Source: Rhizobium sp. 16-488-2b (GTDB lineage: Bacteria > Pseudomonadota > Alphaproteobacteria > Rhizobiales > Rhizobiaceae). From it: a stretch of DNA of 64,000 bases. Both the position numbers and the translations under genes were made by a program. The notes under the pieces were generated by a model. It saw nothing but the letters and a program-made list of their open reading frames with translations, was not told the DNA's origin and did no database searches. Of the stretch, positions 10,086 to 17,098 are shown in pieces; position 1 is the first letter of the stretch; each line of letters starts with the position of its first letter. The DNA is taken from assembly GCF_017741815.1 (NCBI RefSeq), contig NZ_JAGHMF010000007.1, positions 124,001 to 188,000 on the forward strand. The letters run 5' to 3'.

Positions 10086-10712
10086 TCAATTAGACGGCTG
10101 CTGTGCACCATTGGCAGGGGCCGGCGCGGCATCCTCGGCCGGCGCCTGATCGGAAGCCGGCGCATTGTCGCCTTCCGCATTGCCGCCCTGCGGCTGTAGT
10201 TTCTCCATCACGCTCGCGCGGATCACCTGGGCGAATTCAGCAGGCAGAACCGACTGCAGCTTCGTCACCATCGAATCCAGGAACGGCTTGGACTTGGCGT
10301 TGTTCACCCAGCTCGGGCGGTGATCGACATCGACGAGCCAGTTCCAGAAAGCGGTGGCAACGACGAGCAGAAGTATGCCTCTTGCCGCGCCAAACAGGAA
10401 GCCCAAAGTACGGTCAAGCGCGCCGATGCGGCTGTCGATGATGAAATCGGCGATCTTCATGGTGATGAAGGAAATGACGATCAGCGCGATCAGGAACACG
10501 ACCGCGGCCGAGCCGACGAGCGCGATGCGGTCATCGTCGGTGTATTTCTTGGCGTAGGGCACGAGATAGGGGTAGAAATAGTAGGCCGCGGCAGCCGAGC
10601 CGCCCCAGCTTGCGATCGAGAGCACTTCGCGGGAGAAGCCGCGCACCATGGCGAGCACGGCGGAAAAAAGCACGACGCCGATGACAATACCGTCGAAAAT
10701 CGTAATGGGCAT
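10086..10712 (-). CDS. cvpA: CvpA family membrane protein
   Basis: 208-residue inner-membrane protein with about four hydrophobic segments in the first 130 residues: IFDGIVIGVVLFSAVLAMVRG, the SWGGSAAAAYYFYPYLVP segment, the IALVGSAAVVFLIALIVISF segment and the LGFLFGAARGILLLVVATAF segment. A Pro/Ala-rich hydrophilic tail follows, rich in charged residues. The RGFSREVLSIASW stretch is a family hallmark. CvpA is linked to colicin V production and envelope homeostasis in E. coli; the molecular role is not settled. It lies between radA and purF on the same strand, a widespread gene order. Confidence 0.9.
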   Translation of the reverse strand: MPITIFDGIVIGVVLFSAVLAMVRGFSREVLSIASWGGSAAAAYYFYPYLVPYAKKYTDDDRIALVGSAAVVFLIALIVISFITMKIADFIIDSRIGALDRTLGFLFGAARGILLLVVATAFWNWLVDVDHRPSWVNNAKSKPFLDSMVTKLQSVLPAEFAQVIRASVMEKLQPQGGNAEGDNAPASDQAPAEDAAPAPANGAQQPSN

Positions 10713-10805
10713 ATAAATCCAACTCCAGGACGGCCGCCAATTCGCAGCTCAGTCGCGCCTCATTGCGTGCATCCTATATCATCACCTGTTGCGGCGATGA
10801 AAGGA

Positions 10806-12209
10806 TCAAACCTCTTCTTCCACACGTCTCAAAGCGCCCTTCGAGCCGGCGATCCGGGCGACCAGATCCGGCAGGCTTTCGATCTCGCTCCAGCGCCCGC
10901 CCGTGCCCTTCGGCAGTTCGGCGGACCCCGATGGAAGCAGCGCTGCAGAAAATCCGAGCTTCTCGGCTTCTTTGAGGCGCTGGTTCGTGTGCGCAACCGG
11001 CCGGACGGCGCCCGACAGGCTGACTTCGCCGAAATAGACACAATCGGCGGGAAGGGCAATACCGGCAAGCGACGAAACCAAAGCGGACGCGACCGCCACA
11101 TCGGCTGCCGGCTCTGAAATCCTGTAGCCGCCCGCGATGTTGAGATAGACGTCGTGCTGCCCGAGCTTGACCCCGCAATGCGCTTCGAGCACGGCGAGGA
11201 TCATCGATAGTCGCGCCGAATCCCAGCCTACGATCGCGCGTCGCGGTGTGCCGAGCGATGTCGGCGCCACCAGCGCCTGCACCTCGACAAGGATCGGCCG
11301 CGTGCCCTCGATGCCGGCGAAGACGGCAGCCCCTGGCGATTTCTCGTTACGCTCGCCGAGGAAGAGCTCGGAAGGGTTCGCCACCTCGCGCAAGCCCTTG
11401 TCCGACATCTCGAACACGCCGATCTCGTCGGTCGGCCCGAAGCGGTTCTTGACGGTGCGCAGGATGCGGTAGTGGTGACCTCGGTCGCCTTCGAAATAGA
11501 GAACGGCATCGACCATGTGCTCGACCACGCGTGGACCGGCGATCTGCCCGTCCTTGGTGACGTGGCCGACGAGCACCATGGCGGCACCCGTCTGCTTGGC
11601 GAACTTGATCATCGCCTGCACGCCGGTGCGCACCTGCGTCACCGTGCCGGGCGCGGATTCGGCAAGATCGCTCCACAGCGTCTGGATGGAATCGATGATG
11701 ACGAGGTCGGGCCGCTTGCCTTCGGCGAGCGTCGCCAGGATATCCTCGACATTGGTCTCGGCCGCGAGCAGCACATCCGTATCCGCTGCCCCAAGGCGCT
11801 GCGCCCTGAGCCGCACCTGCGCTACGGCCTCTTCGCCCGAGACATAGATGATCCGGTGCCCGCGCCGCGAAAGCGCTGCCGCCCCCTGCATGAGCAGGGT
11901 CGACTTGCCGATGCCGGGATCACCGCCGATCAGCACCGCCGAACCGCGCACGAAACCGCCGCCCAGCGCCCGGTCAAGCTCCGAAATGCCGGTGTGGATG
12001 CGCGGTGCTTCCTCGATCTCGCCAGACAGCGCGGTCAGCGCCACTGGGCGGCCTTTCTTCGGCGTCTTCGCCGGCCCACCGCCGATCCCACCCATCGGGT
12101 CTTCCTCGACGATGGTGTTCCACGCGCCGCAACCCTCGCATTTGCCGGCCCAGCGGCTATGGATGGTGCCGCAGCCCTGGCAGATGAATTGTGTTCTTGC
12201 TTTTGCCAT
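10806..12209 (-). CDS. radA: DNA repair protein RadA (Sms)
   Basis: RecA-like ATPase that drives branch migration in recombination repair. 467 residues in the usual order: four-cysteine zinc finger (C10, C13, C24, C27), Walker A GGDPGIGKST at 95-104, Walker B VIIDSIQTLW, the RadA-specific KNRFG motif near residue 255-260, and a C-terminal Lon-protease-like domain (GGYRISEPAADVAVASALVSS region) lacking the protease dyad role. It starts 9 bases downstream of the parE-like stop, with only weak Shine-Dalgarno, so translation may depend on the upstream gene. Confidence 0.96.
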   Translation of the reverse strand: MAKARTQFICQGCGTIHSRWAGKCEGCGAWNTIVEEDPMGGIGGGPAKTPKKGRPVALTALSGEIEEAPRIHTGISELDRALGGGFVRGSAVLIGGDPGIGKSTLLMQGAAALSRRGHRIIYVSGEEAVAQVRLRAQRLGAADTDVLLAAETNVEDILATLAEGKRPDLVIIDSIQTLWSDLAESAPGTVTQVRTGVQAMIKFAKQTGAAMVLVGHVTKDGQIAGPRVVEHMVDAVLYFEGDRGHHYRILRTVKNRFGPTDEIGVFEMSDKGLREVANPSELFLGERNEKSPGAAVFAGIEGTRPILVEVQALVAPTSLGTPRRAIVGWDSARLSMILAVLEAHCGVKLGQHDVYLNIAGGYRISEPAADVAVASALVSSLAGIALPADCVYFGEVSLSGAVRPVAHTNQRLKEAEKLGFSAALLPSGSAELPKGTGGRWSEIESLPDLVARIAGSKGALRRVEEEV

Positions 12210-12218
12210 GAGGAAGGA

Positions 12219-12542
12219 TCAGTCTTCTTGTTCTGTCTGATAAAAACGCAGGAAATGTGAGAGCTCGATCTCCTGCCGTCCATGCAGCACGCGCAGGACG
12301 GAAAGCGTCTCATCATCAATGAAGAAATAGATACAGCGATTGCGATAAGGGAAAGCCCGCAACCGGGGAATGAACTCGCGCGGACTTCCGGCTATGCCGA
12401 GCTTTGCTATCCATTCGATCTTGCCGTTGATGTCATCGAGAAAACGGCGCGCAGCAAGCGCATCGAAGGCTGCAACATGATCATACATGCCGAGAAGATC
12501 ATCCAGCGCCTCGAACGACATTTTCAGCTGACGCGGCCGCAT
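12219..12542 (-). CDS. RelE/ParE family toxin
   Basis: 107-residue ParE/RelE-superfamily toxin. Family shape is visible: N-terminal helices with A-x2-A-x2-F (AARRFLDDINGKIEWIA), LxAFPYRNRCIYFFIDDETLSVLRVLHGRQEI, where the FPYRNRCIYF and VLRVLHGRQ strands match ParE C-terminal strands. The target is unknown; ParE proteins typically poison gyrase, RelE proteins cleave mRNA. The ATG at 12542 has GGAGG 9-10 bases upstream inside the antitoxin gene and overlaps that gene by 44 bases. A second ATG lies at 12521. The module separates radA from alr. Confidence 0.85.
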   Translation of the reverse strand: MRPRQLKMSFEALDDLLGMYDHVAAFDALAARRFLDDINGKIEWIAKLGIAGSPREFIPRLRAFPYRNRCIYFFIDDETLSVLRVLHGRQEIELSHFLRFYQTEQED

Positions 12543-12795
12543 TCTTCCGTTCCTCCGCCATCATGAGAATGTGCTTTGTCAGATCTTCGGCGCTTTCGAA
12601 TGTGATGGCGCGTCCGGCATCGATGTCATCGATGCCCCGTTGGATCAGATGGCGCAGTTCCTGTATCTCGCCTTCTTCGCTGCCAAGCAGTCTCAACCCG
12701 GCCGCAATAACGTCTTCGGCGTTTCGGTATCGTCCGTCTGCTACCTGCTCCTCAATGAAGGTGAGGTCTTGCTCGCTGAGATGGATCTCGGCCAT
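12499..12795 (-). CDS. ParD-like (CopG/ribbon-helix-helix) antitoxin
   Basis: 98-residue type II antitoxin of the ParD family. The first 50 residues form a ribbon-helix-helix DNA-binding unit (IHLSEQDLTFIEEQV then YRNAEDVIAAGLRLL) and the rest is the toxin-binding tail (EIQELRHLIQRGIDDIDAG). The ATG at 12795 has AAGGAG about 7 bases upstream; the frame extends further but has no better start. It overlaps the toxin gene and should autoregulate the operon. Confidence 0.85.
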   Translation of the reverse strand: MAEIHLSEQDLTFIEEQVADGRYRNAEDVIAAGLRLLGSEEGEIQELRHLIQRGIDDIDAGRAITFESAEDLTKHILMMAEERKNAAASAENVVRGAG

Positions 12796-12814
12796 TTCGA
12801 TCTCCTTTTGTTCT

Positions 12815-12843
12815 CTTTTAGCACGAAGATTTCCGGCTTCCAA
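12815..12843 (-). promoter_or_regulatory. Candidate sigma-70 promoter of the ParDE-like module
   Basis: On the minus strand TTGGAA (12838-12843) and TAAAAG (12815-12820) are 17 bases apart, each 4 of 6 to consensus, placing the start about 10-15 bases ahead of the parD ribosome-binding site. This is moderate evidence in an alphaproteobacterium. Confidence 0.4.
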
Positions 12844-12868
12844 GAGGCGCAGGCAGGGATTCCAAGCC

Positions 12869-14038
12869 CTAGCCGTCGTCCTCGCTCAGATACCGCCGCT
12901 CGTGGCGCAACCCCATGCTCGTCAGCACCTCGTAGCCGATCGTGCCCGCCGCGCGCGCGACGTCGTCGACCGAGATGTTCTTCCCGAAGAGCTCGACATA
13001 ATCGCCGGCGTTCACCGCGTTCTCGGGCAGATCGGTGATGTCGAAGATCGTCATATCCATGGTCACGCGTCCGGCAATCGGCACCTTGCGTCCGGCAATA
13101 AAGCCGTGGCCGCTCTGGGGCGCCACTTGGCGCAGGGGGACGCCACCACTGGATTGGCTGCGCAGATACCCGTCGGCGTAACCGGCCGAGACGATGGCGA
13201 GCCGGCTGTCGCGGGTAATTTCCAGTGCGCGGCCATAGCCGACGCCTTGGCCGGCCTTGGCATCACGCACCTGAATGACGCGCGCTTCCGCCGTCACGAC
13301 CGGGCGCATCGGATTGGTCATGCCGTTCACCGCCGCGCCGCCATAAAGCGCGATCCCCGGGCGGGTCAGGTCGAAGTGATAATCGCTGCCGAGGAAGATG
13401 CCGGCGGAGGCCGAAAGGCTTGAATCGATACCTTCATAGGCGGCGCTAACCTTGCGGAATGATTCAAGCTGTTGCCGGTTCATCGCCGAGTTCGGGTCGT
13501 CGCCGCAGGCAAGGTGGCTCATGACCAGCACGGGCGCGAAACTCGCCGGACGCGACACATCGTCGGCGAGCGCGATCGCCTCGTTCATGTCGAGGCCCAG
13601 CCGGTTGAAGCCGGTGTCGACATGCAGCGCGCAAGGATAGTCGCCATACTCGGCCAGCACCGCCATCCAGAAGGCAAGCTGCTCCTCCGACGATATGACC
13701 GGCACGAGATCGTTCTCGAAAAAGCGCCGTTCGGTCCCCGGCCAGATGCCTGCGAGCACGAAGATACGGGCGTCGGGAGCATAGAGCCTGAGTGTCACGC
13801 CTTCATCGACGGTCGCCACGAAGAAATCCCGCGCGCCCGCCAGATAAAGCGCCTCACCGGCGTCCTCCATCCCGGTACCATAGGCATCGGCCTTGACCAC
13901 GGCCGCCGTGCGCGCCTTGCCGGAACGCCGCGCCATGTCACGCCAATTGTCGGTCAGCGCGGCCAGATCTACCGTCAGGCGCAAACCCGCGGAGGCAAAA
14001 CGGTCTTCTTCTTCGTAGTCGTCGGTAAAATCGGTCAT
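12869..14038 (-). CDS. alr: Alanine racemase
   Basis: PLP-dependent interconversion of L- and D-alanine for peptidoglycan. 389 residues. The PLP lysine is Lys49 in AVVKADAYG; the TIM-barrel segments LHVDTGFNRLG and MSHLACGDDP (phosphate and substrate side) and the C-terminal domain with VGYGRAL and GRVTMDM are all typical. In many rhizobia alr sits between dnaB and radA; here a toxin-antitoxin module flanks each side. The ribosome-binding site is weak. Confidence 0.95.
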   Translation of the reverse strand: MTDFTDDYEEEDRFASAGLRLTVDLAALTDNWRDMARRSGKARTAAVVKADAYGTGMEDAGEALYLAGARDFFVATVDEGVTLRLYAPDARIFVLAGIWPGTERRFFENDLVPVISSEEQLAFWMAVLAEYGDYPCALHVDTGFNRLGLDMNEAIALADDVSRPASFAPVLVMSHLACGDDPNSAMNRQQLESFRKVSAAYEGIDSSLSASAGIFLGSDYHFDLTRPGIALYGGAAVNGMTNPMRPVVTAEARVIQVRDAKAGQGVGYGRALEITRDSRLAIVSAGYADGYLRSQSSGGVPLRQVAPQSGHGFIAGRKVPIAGRVTMDMTIFDITDLPENAVNAGDYVELFGKNISVDDVARAAGTIGYEVLTSMGLRHERRYLSEDDG

Positions 14039-14121
14039 GATTCACATCTGCAGTGGAGGCGGAGGGAGGTCTCCGCTCATTGTAAGGGTCGGATGATTAC
14101 AAGGAAGAGACGGCGCTTTGC

Positions 14122-14484
14122 TCACGCAACGCTGCGAAGGTCGAAGTCGGCATGGATTACCTCATAGGGCACATGGATGCGGCCTTCTTCGTTGACCTCG
14201 ATCAGTCCCCATTCGATCAGCGCGGCCGCATCCTCGTGGACCCGCTTGACGTCGCGGGACAGCGCGGTGGCCAAGCCGCGATAGGTCGAAGGGCCAATCG
14301 CTTGCAGGCGCTCGATCAATGTCCAGCGTTTGGGCGTCAGCACCGAGAAGAGCTGTTCGGGCGATGAAAAGGTGAACAGGTGAGGTTGCGCTTCGCCGCT
14401 GTTCCAGGCTTTGGCGAACCCATCGATCGCGTTGCCGATCGCGGCATCATCATCTTTTTGAATTCGGATCGTGGCGGTTGTCAT
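14122..14484 (-). CDS. HVO_A0114-family winged-helix DNA-binding protein, probable antitoxin of a TumE-type system
   Basis: 120-residue MarR-like winged-helix protein. The wHTH region reads LTPKRWTLIERLQAIGPST, then YRGLATALSRDVKRVHEDAAAL and an IEWGLIEVNEEGRIHVPYE wing. This is the HVO_A0114 family (annotated as putative DNA-binding or antitoxin partner of DUF6516/TumE proteins). The N-terminus MTTATIRIQKDDDA may bind the toxin. Its ATG overlaps the toxin stop by four bases (ATGA, 14481-14484), so it is translated second. It is the likely ligand of the perfect inverted repeat at 14762-14799. Function is inferred from family pairing. Confidence 0.82.
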   Translation of the reverse strand: MTTATIRIQKDDDAAIGNAIDGFAKAWNSGEAQPHLFTFSSPEQLFSVLTPKRWTLIERLQAIGPSTYRGLATALSRDVKRVHEDAAALIEWGLIEVNEEGRIHVPYEVIHADFDLRSVA

Positions 14485-14771
14485 CTGCGCCGGCTCCTTC
14501 TGATGTCGACGTCTCTGCGAAAATCTTCGAGAAGTCTTTCGACGGTCGAGAACGCGTATGCCTCTTCATTGCCGTCGAGGTGCTTGTGGTCGCCCTTGCC
14601 TCGCTCGTTGTCATACCCGACGACGCGTTGTCCGGGATAGCCATAGAAGAGGCTGTACTTGTAGTCGTGGGCGCTACCCGGCACCGGCTGAGCGACTTTC
14701 CAGACGATCAACTCCTGGATTGCGCCGTCCGACAACACGGATTTCGAGCGGTAAAGCAGTTGCGCCCTCAT
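14481..14771 (-). CDS. TumE-family (DUF6516) putative toxin
   Basis: 96-residue DUF6516/TumE protein. Hallmarks are the VWKVAQPVPGSAHDYKYSLFYG core, VGYDNERGKGDHKH, and a C-terminal Y-x-F-S-x-E-x-L-x-x-DF segment. The DNE-x-GKGDH stretch is the family's most conserved part. The proposed start is the ATG at 14771; a TTG at 14807 would add 12 residues but forms the -35 hexamer of the predicted promoter. No Shine-Dalgarno precedes the ATG, and the predicted transcription start is within a few bases of it, suggesting a leaderless mRNA. Located 50 bases after the dnaB stop. Toxic activity is inferred from the family. Confidence 0.82.
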   Translation of the reverse strand: MRAQLLYRSKSVLSDGAIQELIVWKVAQPVPGSAHDYKYSLFYGYPGQRVVGYDNERGKGDHKHLDGNEEAYAFSTVERLLEDFRRDVDIRRSRRR

Positions 14772-14799
14772 GTTGGCGATAATGCCAACATGAGGGCGC
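14762..14799. promoter_or_regulatory. Perfect inverted repeat, probable operator of the TumE-type module
   Basis: Arms GCGCCCTCATGTTGGC (14762-14777) and GCCAACATGAGGGCGC (14784-14799) are perfect inverted 16-mers with the 6-base spacer GATAAT. The palindrome covers the predicted -10 hexamer, most of the promoter spacer and the toxin start codon, so bound antitoxin would exclude RNA polymerase. It could also fold as an RNA hairpin behind dnaB, but has no U-tract. Confidence 0.85.
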
Positions 14800-14807
14800 G
14801 GTGTCAA
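14779..14807 (-). promoter_or_regulatory. Predicted promoter of the TumE-type module
   Basis: Minus-strand -35 TTGACA (14802-14807, perfect) and -10 CATTAT (14779-14784, 4 of 6) are 17 bases apart. Seven bases separate the -10 from the A of the ATG at 14771, so the start site would fall at or next to the start codon. The -35 begins 15 bases after the dnaB stop. Confidence 0.65.
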
Positions 14808-14821
14808 ATACGGTCAGGCCC

Positions 14822-16315
14822 TTACTGCTCTTCGTAATGCGTGAAGCTCGGCTCGGCCAGATCTGCGAAGCGAGTGAACTCCGACTGGAAGGCGAGCTTG
14901 ACGGTGCCGGTCGGTCCGTGGCGCTGCTTGGCGATGATGACGTCCGCCGTGCCCTTCACCTTGTCGAACAGCGCTTCCCACTCCGGATATTTCGGATCGT
15001 GGATGTCGCGCGGCTCGAGGTTCTTCACGTAATATTCCTCGCGGAACACGAAGAGCACGACGTCGGCGTCCTGCTCGATCGAGCCCGATTCACGAAGGTC
15101 GGAGAGCTGCGGGCGCTTGTCTTCGCGGCTTTCGACCTGGCGCGACAGCTGCGATAGCGCGATGATCGGCACGTTCAGCTCCTTGCCGAGCGCCTTGAGG
15201 CCTGTCGTGATCTGGGTGATTTCCTGCACGCGGTTGTCGCCCTTGCCGGCGCCCGTCATCAGCTGGATGTAGTCCACCACGAGGCAATCGAGGCCGCGCT
15301 GACGCTTCAGGCGGCGCGCGCGTGCCGATAGCTGGGCGATCGAGATGCCACCGGTCTGGTCGATATAGAGCGGCACTTTCTGCATCATCATCGAGCAGGC
15401 GACGAGCTTTTCGAAATCGGCGTCGTTGATGTCGCCGCGGCGGATCTTCGACGAGGAGACCTCGGTCTGCTCGGAGATGATACGGGTGGCCAGCTGTTCG
15501 GACGACATTTCGAGCGAGTAGAAGCCGACGACGCCGCCCTGTTTCGCCTTCATGCTGCCGTCGGACTGCACTTCGCCTTCATAAGCGGCGGCGATGTTAT
15601 AGGCGATGTTGGTCGCAAGCGAGGTCTTGCCCATGCCCGGGCGTCCTGCAAGTACGATCAAGTCGGACCGCTGCAGACCGCCCATCTTGCCGTCGAGCGA
15701 CATGATGCCGGTCGAGATGCCGGAAAGACCGCCATCACGCTCCTTGGCGACGGCAGCCATGTCGATCGCCAGCGCCACCGCGTCGTTGAACGCCTGGAAG
15801 CCGCCGTCGTAGCGGCCGTTTTCGGCAAGTTCGAACAGGCGGCGCTCGGTGTCTTCGATCTGCGCCTGTGGCGGCATGTCGAGCGGCGCGTCGTATGCGA
15901 TGTTGACGACGTCCTCGCCGATGGTGATCAGCGCCCGGCGCAGCGCCAGATCGTAGATCGCGCGGCCGTAGTCCTCGGCGTTGATGATGGTGACGGCTTC
16001 GCGCGCCAGGCGGGCGAGGTATTCGGAGACGGTCATGTCGCCGACCTTTTCGTCGGCCTTCAGGAAGGTCTTGATCGTTACTGGATTGGCGATCTTGCCC
16101 ATGCGGATGATATCGCCCGCGACCTCGAAGATCTTGCGGTGCAGCGGCTCGTAGAGATGCGGCGGCTTGAGGAAGTCCGACACCCGGTAATAGGCGTCGT
16201 TGTTCATCAGGATCGCGCCGAGAAGCGCCTGCTCGGCCTCGATGTTGTTGGGTGCTTCGCGGTAGTGCTGCTCCGGCTGGGCAACAGCGGCGATCTTTCG
16301 GGCGGCGTCGTTCAT
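14822..16315 (-). CDS. dnaB: Replicative DNA helicase DnaB
   Basis: Hexameric 5'-3' replication-fork helicase; 497 residues. N-terminal primase-interaction domain (residues 20-120, EAEQALLGAILMNND), linker, then the RecA-like motor with Walker A GRPGMGKTS at 224-232, SLEMSSEQL (H1a region), Walker B LDCLVVDYIQLM and LSQLSRQVESR. No intein is present. It is the promoter-proximal gene of the minus-strand block dnaB, TumE/A, alr, ParDE, radA. Confidence 0.97.
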   Translation of the reverse strand: MNDAARKIAAVAQPEQHYREAPNNIEAEQALLGAILMNNDAYYRVSDFLKPPHLYEPLHRKIFEVAGDIIRMGKIANPVTIKTFLKADEKVGDMTVSEYLARLAREAVTIINAEDYGRAIYDLALRRALITIGEDVVNIAYDAPLDMPPQAQIEDTERRLFELAENGRYDGGFQAFNDAVALAIDMAAVAKERDGGLSGISTGIMSLDGKMGGLQRSDLIVLAGRPGMGKTSLATNIAYNIAAAYEGEVQSDGSMKAKQGGVVGFYSLEMSSEQLATRIISEQTEVSSSKIRRGDINDADFEKLVACSMMMQKVPLYIDQTGGISIAQLSARARRLKRQRGLDCLVVDYIQLMTGAGKGDNRVQEITQITTGLKALGKELNVPIIALSQLSRQVESREDKRPQLSDLRESGSIEQDADVVLFVFREEYYVKNLEPRDIHDPKYPEWEALFDKVKGTADVIIAKQRHGPTGTVKLAFQSEFTRFADLAEPSFTHYEEQ

Positions 16316-16644
16316 CTTGATCCGTTCTGTCTTATTCAGCTTCGGGTTTGCAGCCCACCAACGGCAAAATCAAGTGCTGAACATGGCGTGCGGCCAAAAC
16401 GCTTTGGCTTTGGCACGTTGTTCGACTTCTCCACAGCGCATCTTGCCATTACGCGAAAATACCGGCGGTGTAGCCTTCCGGACACGGTACAAAGCGACTC
16501 ACGCGAATCAACGCGTTCGTGGTATTTTAGGCGTTGATAGGGGAGTGTGCATCGAGACTCTCGTCATCACCGCTTGAAAAACGCGGGAAATGACTGTAGG
16601 CATAAAAGATATAATAAGCACACTAATTAAATGGACTGATAAAT
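16316..16644. other. Divergent intergenic region between dnaB and marR
   Basis: A 329-base gap carrying the dnaB and efflux-operon promoters. The last 60 bases before marR are strongly AT-rich and contain a perfect TATAAT at 16610-16615, 30 bases before the marR ATG, without a well-placed -35. An 8-base palindrome AACGCGTT is at 16509-16516. No gene or RNA is supported. The AT-rich tract is where a MarR operator would be expected. Confidence 0.5.
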
Positions 16645-17088
16645 ATGACAAATGCGCCTCTCGGACGAGAGTTGATTGAAGATTTGGCGGCTTTCAACCG
16701 GAAGCTTAGAGCGGTTTTCGACAAGATCGTCCGGGAACGGAACATGACGCTGCCACGGGCGCGTGTGTTTTTCACGCTGAACAAGAAGGACGGCATCAAC
16801 CAGCGGGAGCTTGCCGACCGGCTGGAGCTGGAAACGCCGACATTGGTCCGGATTCTGGACGCGATGGAAGGGCAGGGCTTCGTCGAGCGCCGCGTCGCTG
16901 GCTCCGATCGCCGCGCCAAGGAGATCTACATCACCGAGACAGGCAAGGTCGTCGCCGGCGAGATCGACGATATCGCCGTCAGCGTGCGCGCCCAGGTGAT
17001 ATCAGGTATTCCCGAACGCGATCTGAGAACTACCTTGGATACGATACGGGCCATGCAGGCGAATTTGCAGGGCATTCGCGGAGTGTGA
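16645..17088 (+). CDS. MarR family transcriptional regulator of the adjacent efflux operon
   Basis: 147-residue MarR protein with N- and C-terminal dimerisation helices and a central winged helix: INQRELADRLELETPTLVRI (recognition helix), LDAMEGQGFVERRV, and the wing AGSDRRAKEIYITETG. The DRRAKEI wing is diagnostic. It is followed after 10 bases by an MFS exporter and a HlyD-type adaptor, so it most likely represses this operon and its own gene and is released by a lipophilic or phenolic ligand. The start lacks a strong ribosome-binding site. Confidence 0.92.
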   Translation: MTNAPLGRELIEDLAAFNRKLRAVFDKIVRERNMTLPRARVFFTLNKKDGINQRELADRLELETPTLVRILDAMEGQGFVERRVAGSDRRAKEIYITETGKVVAGEIDDIAVSVRAQVISGIPERDLRTTLDTIRAMQANLQGIRGV

Positions 17089-17098
17089 GGAAATAGCA

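Noticed and set aside
14772..14807. TTG start for the TumE-type protein
   Set aside because: This TTG forms part of a consensus -35 hexamer, and the extra residues are encoded by the operator repeat.
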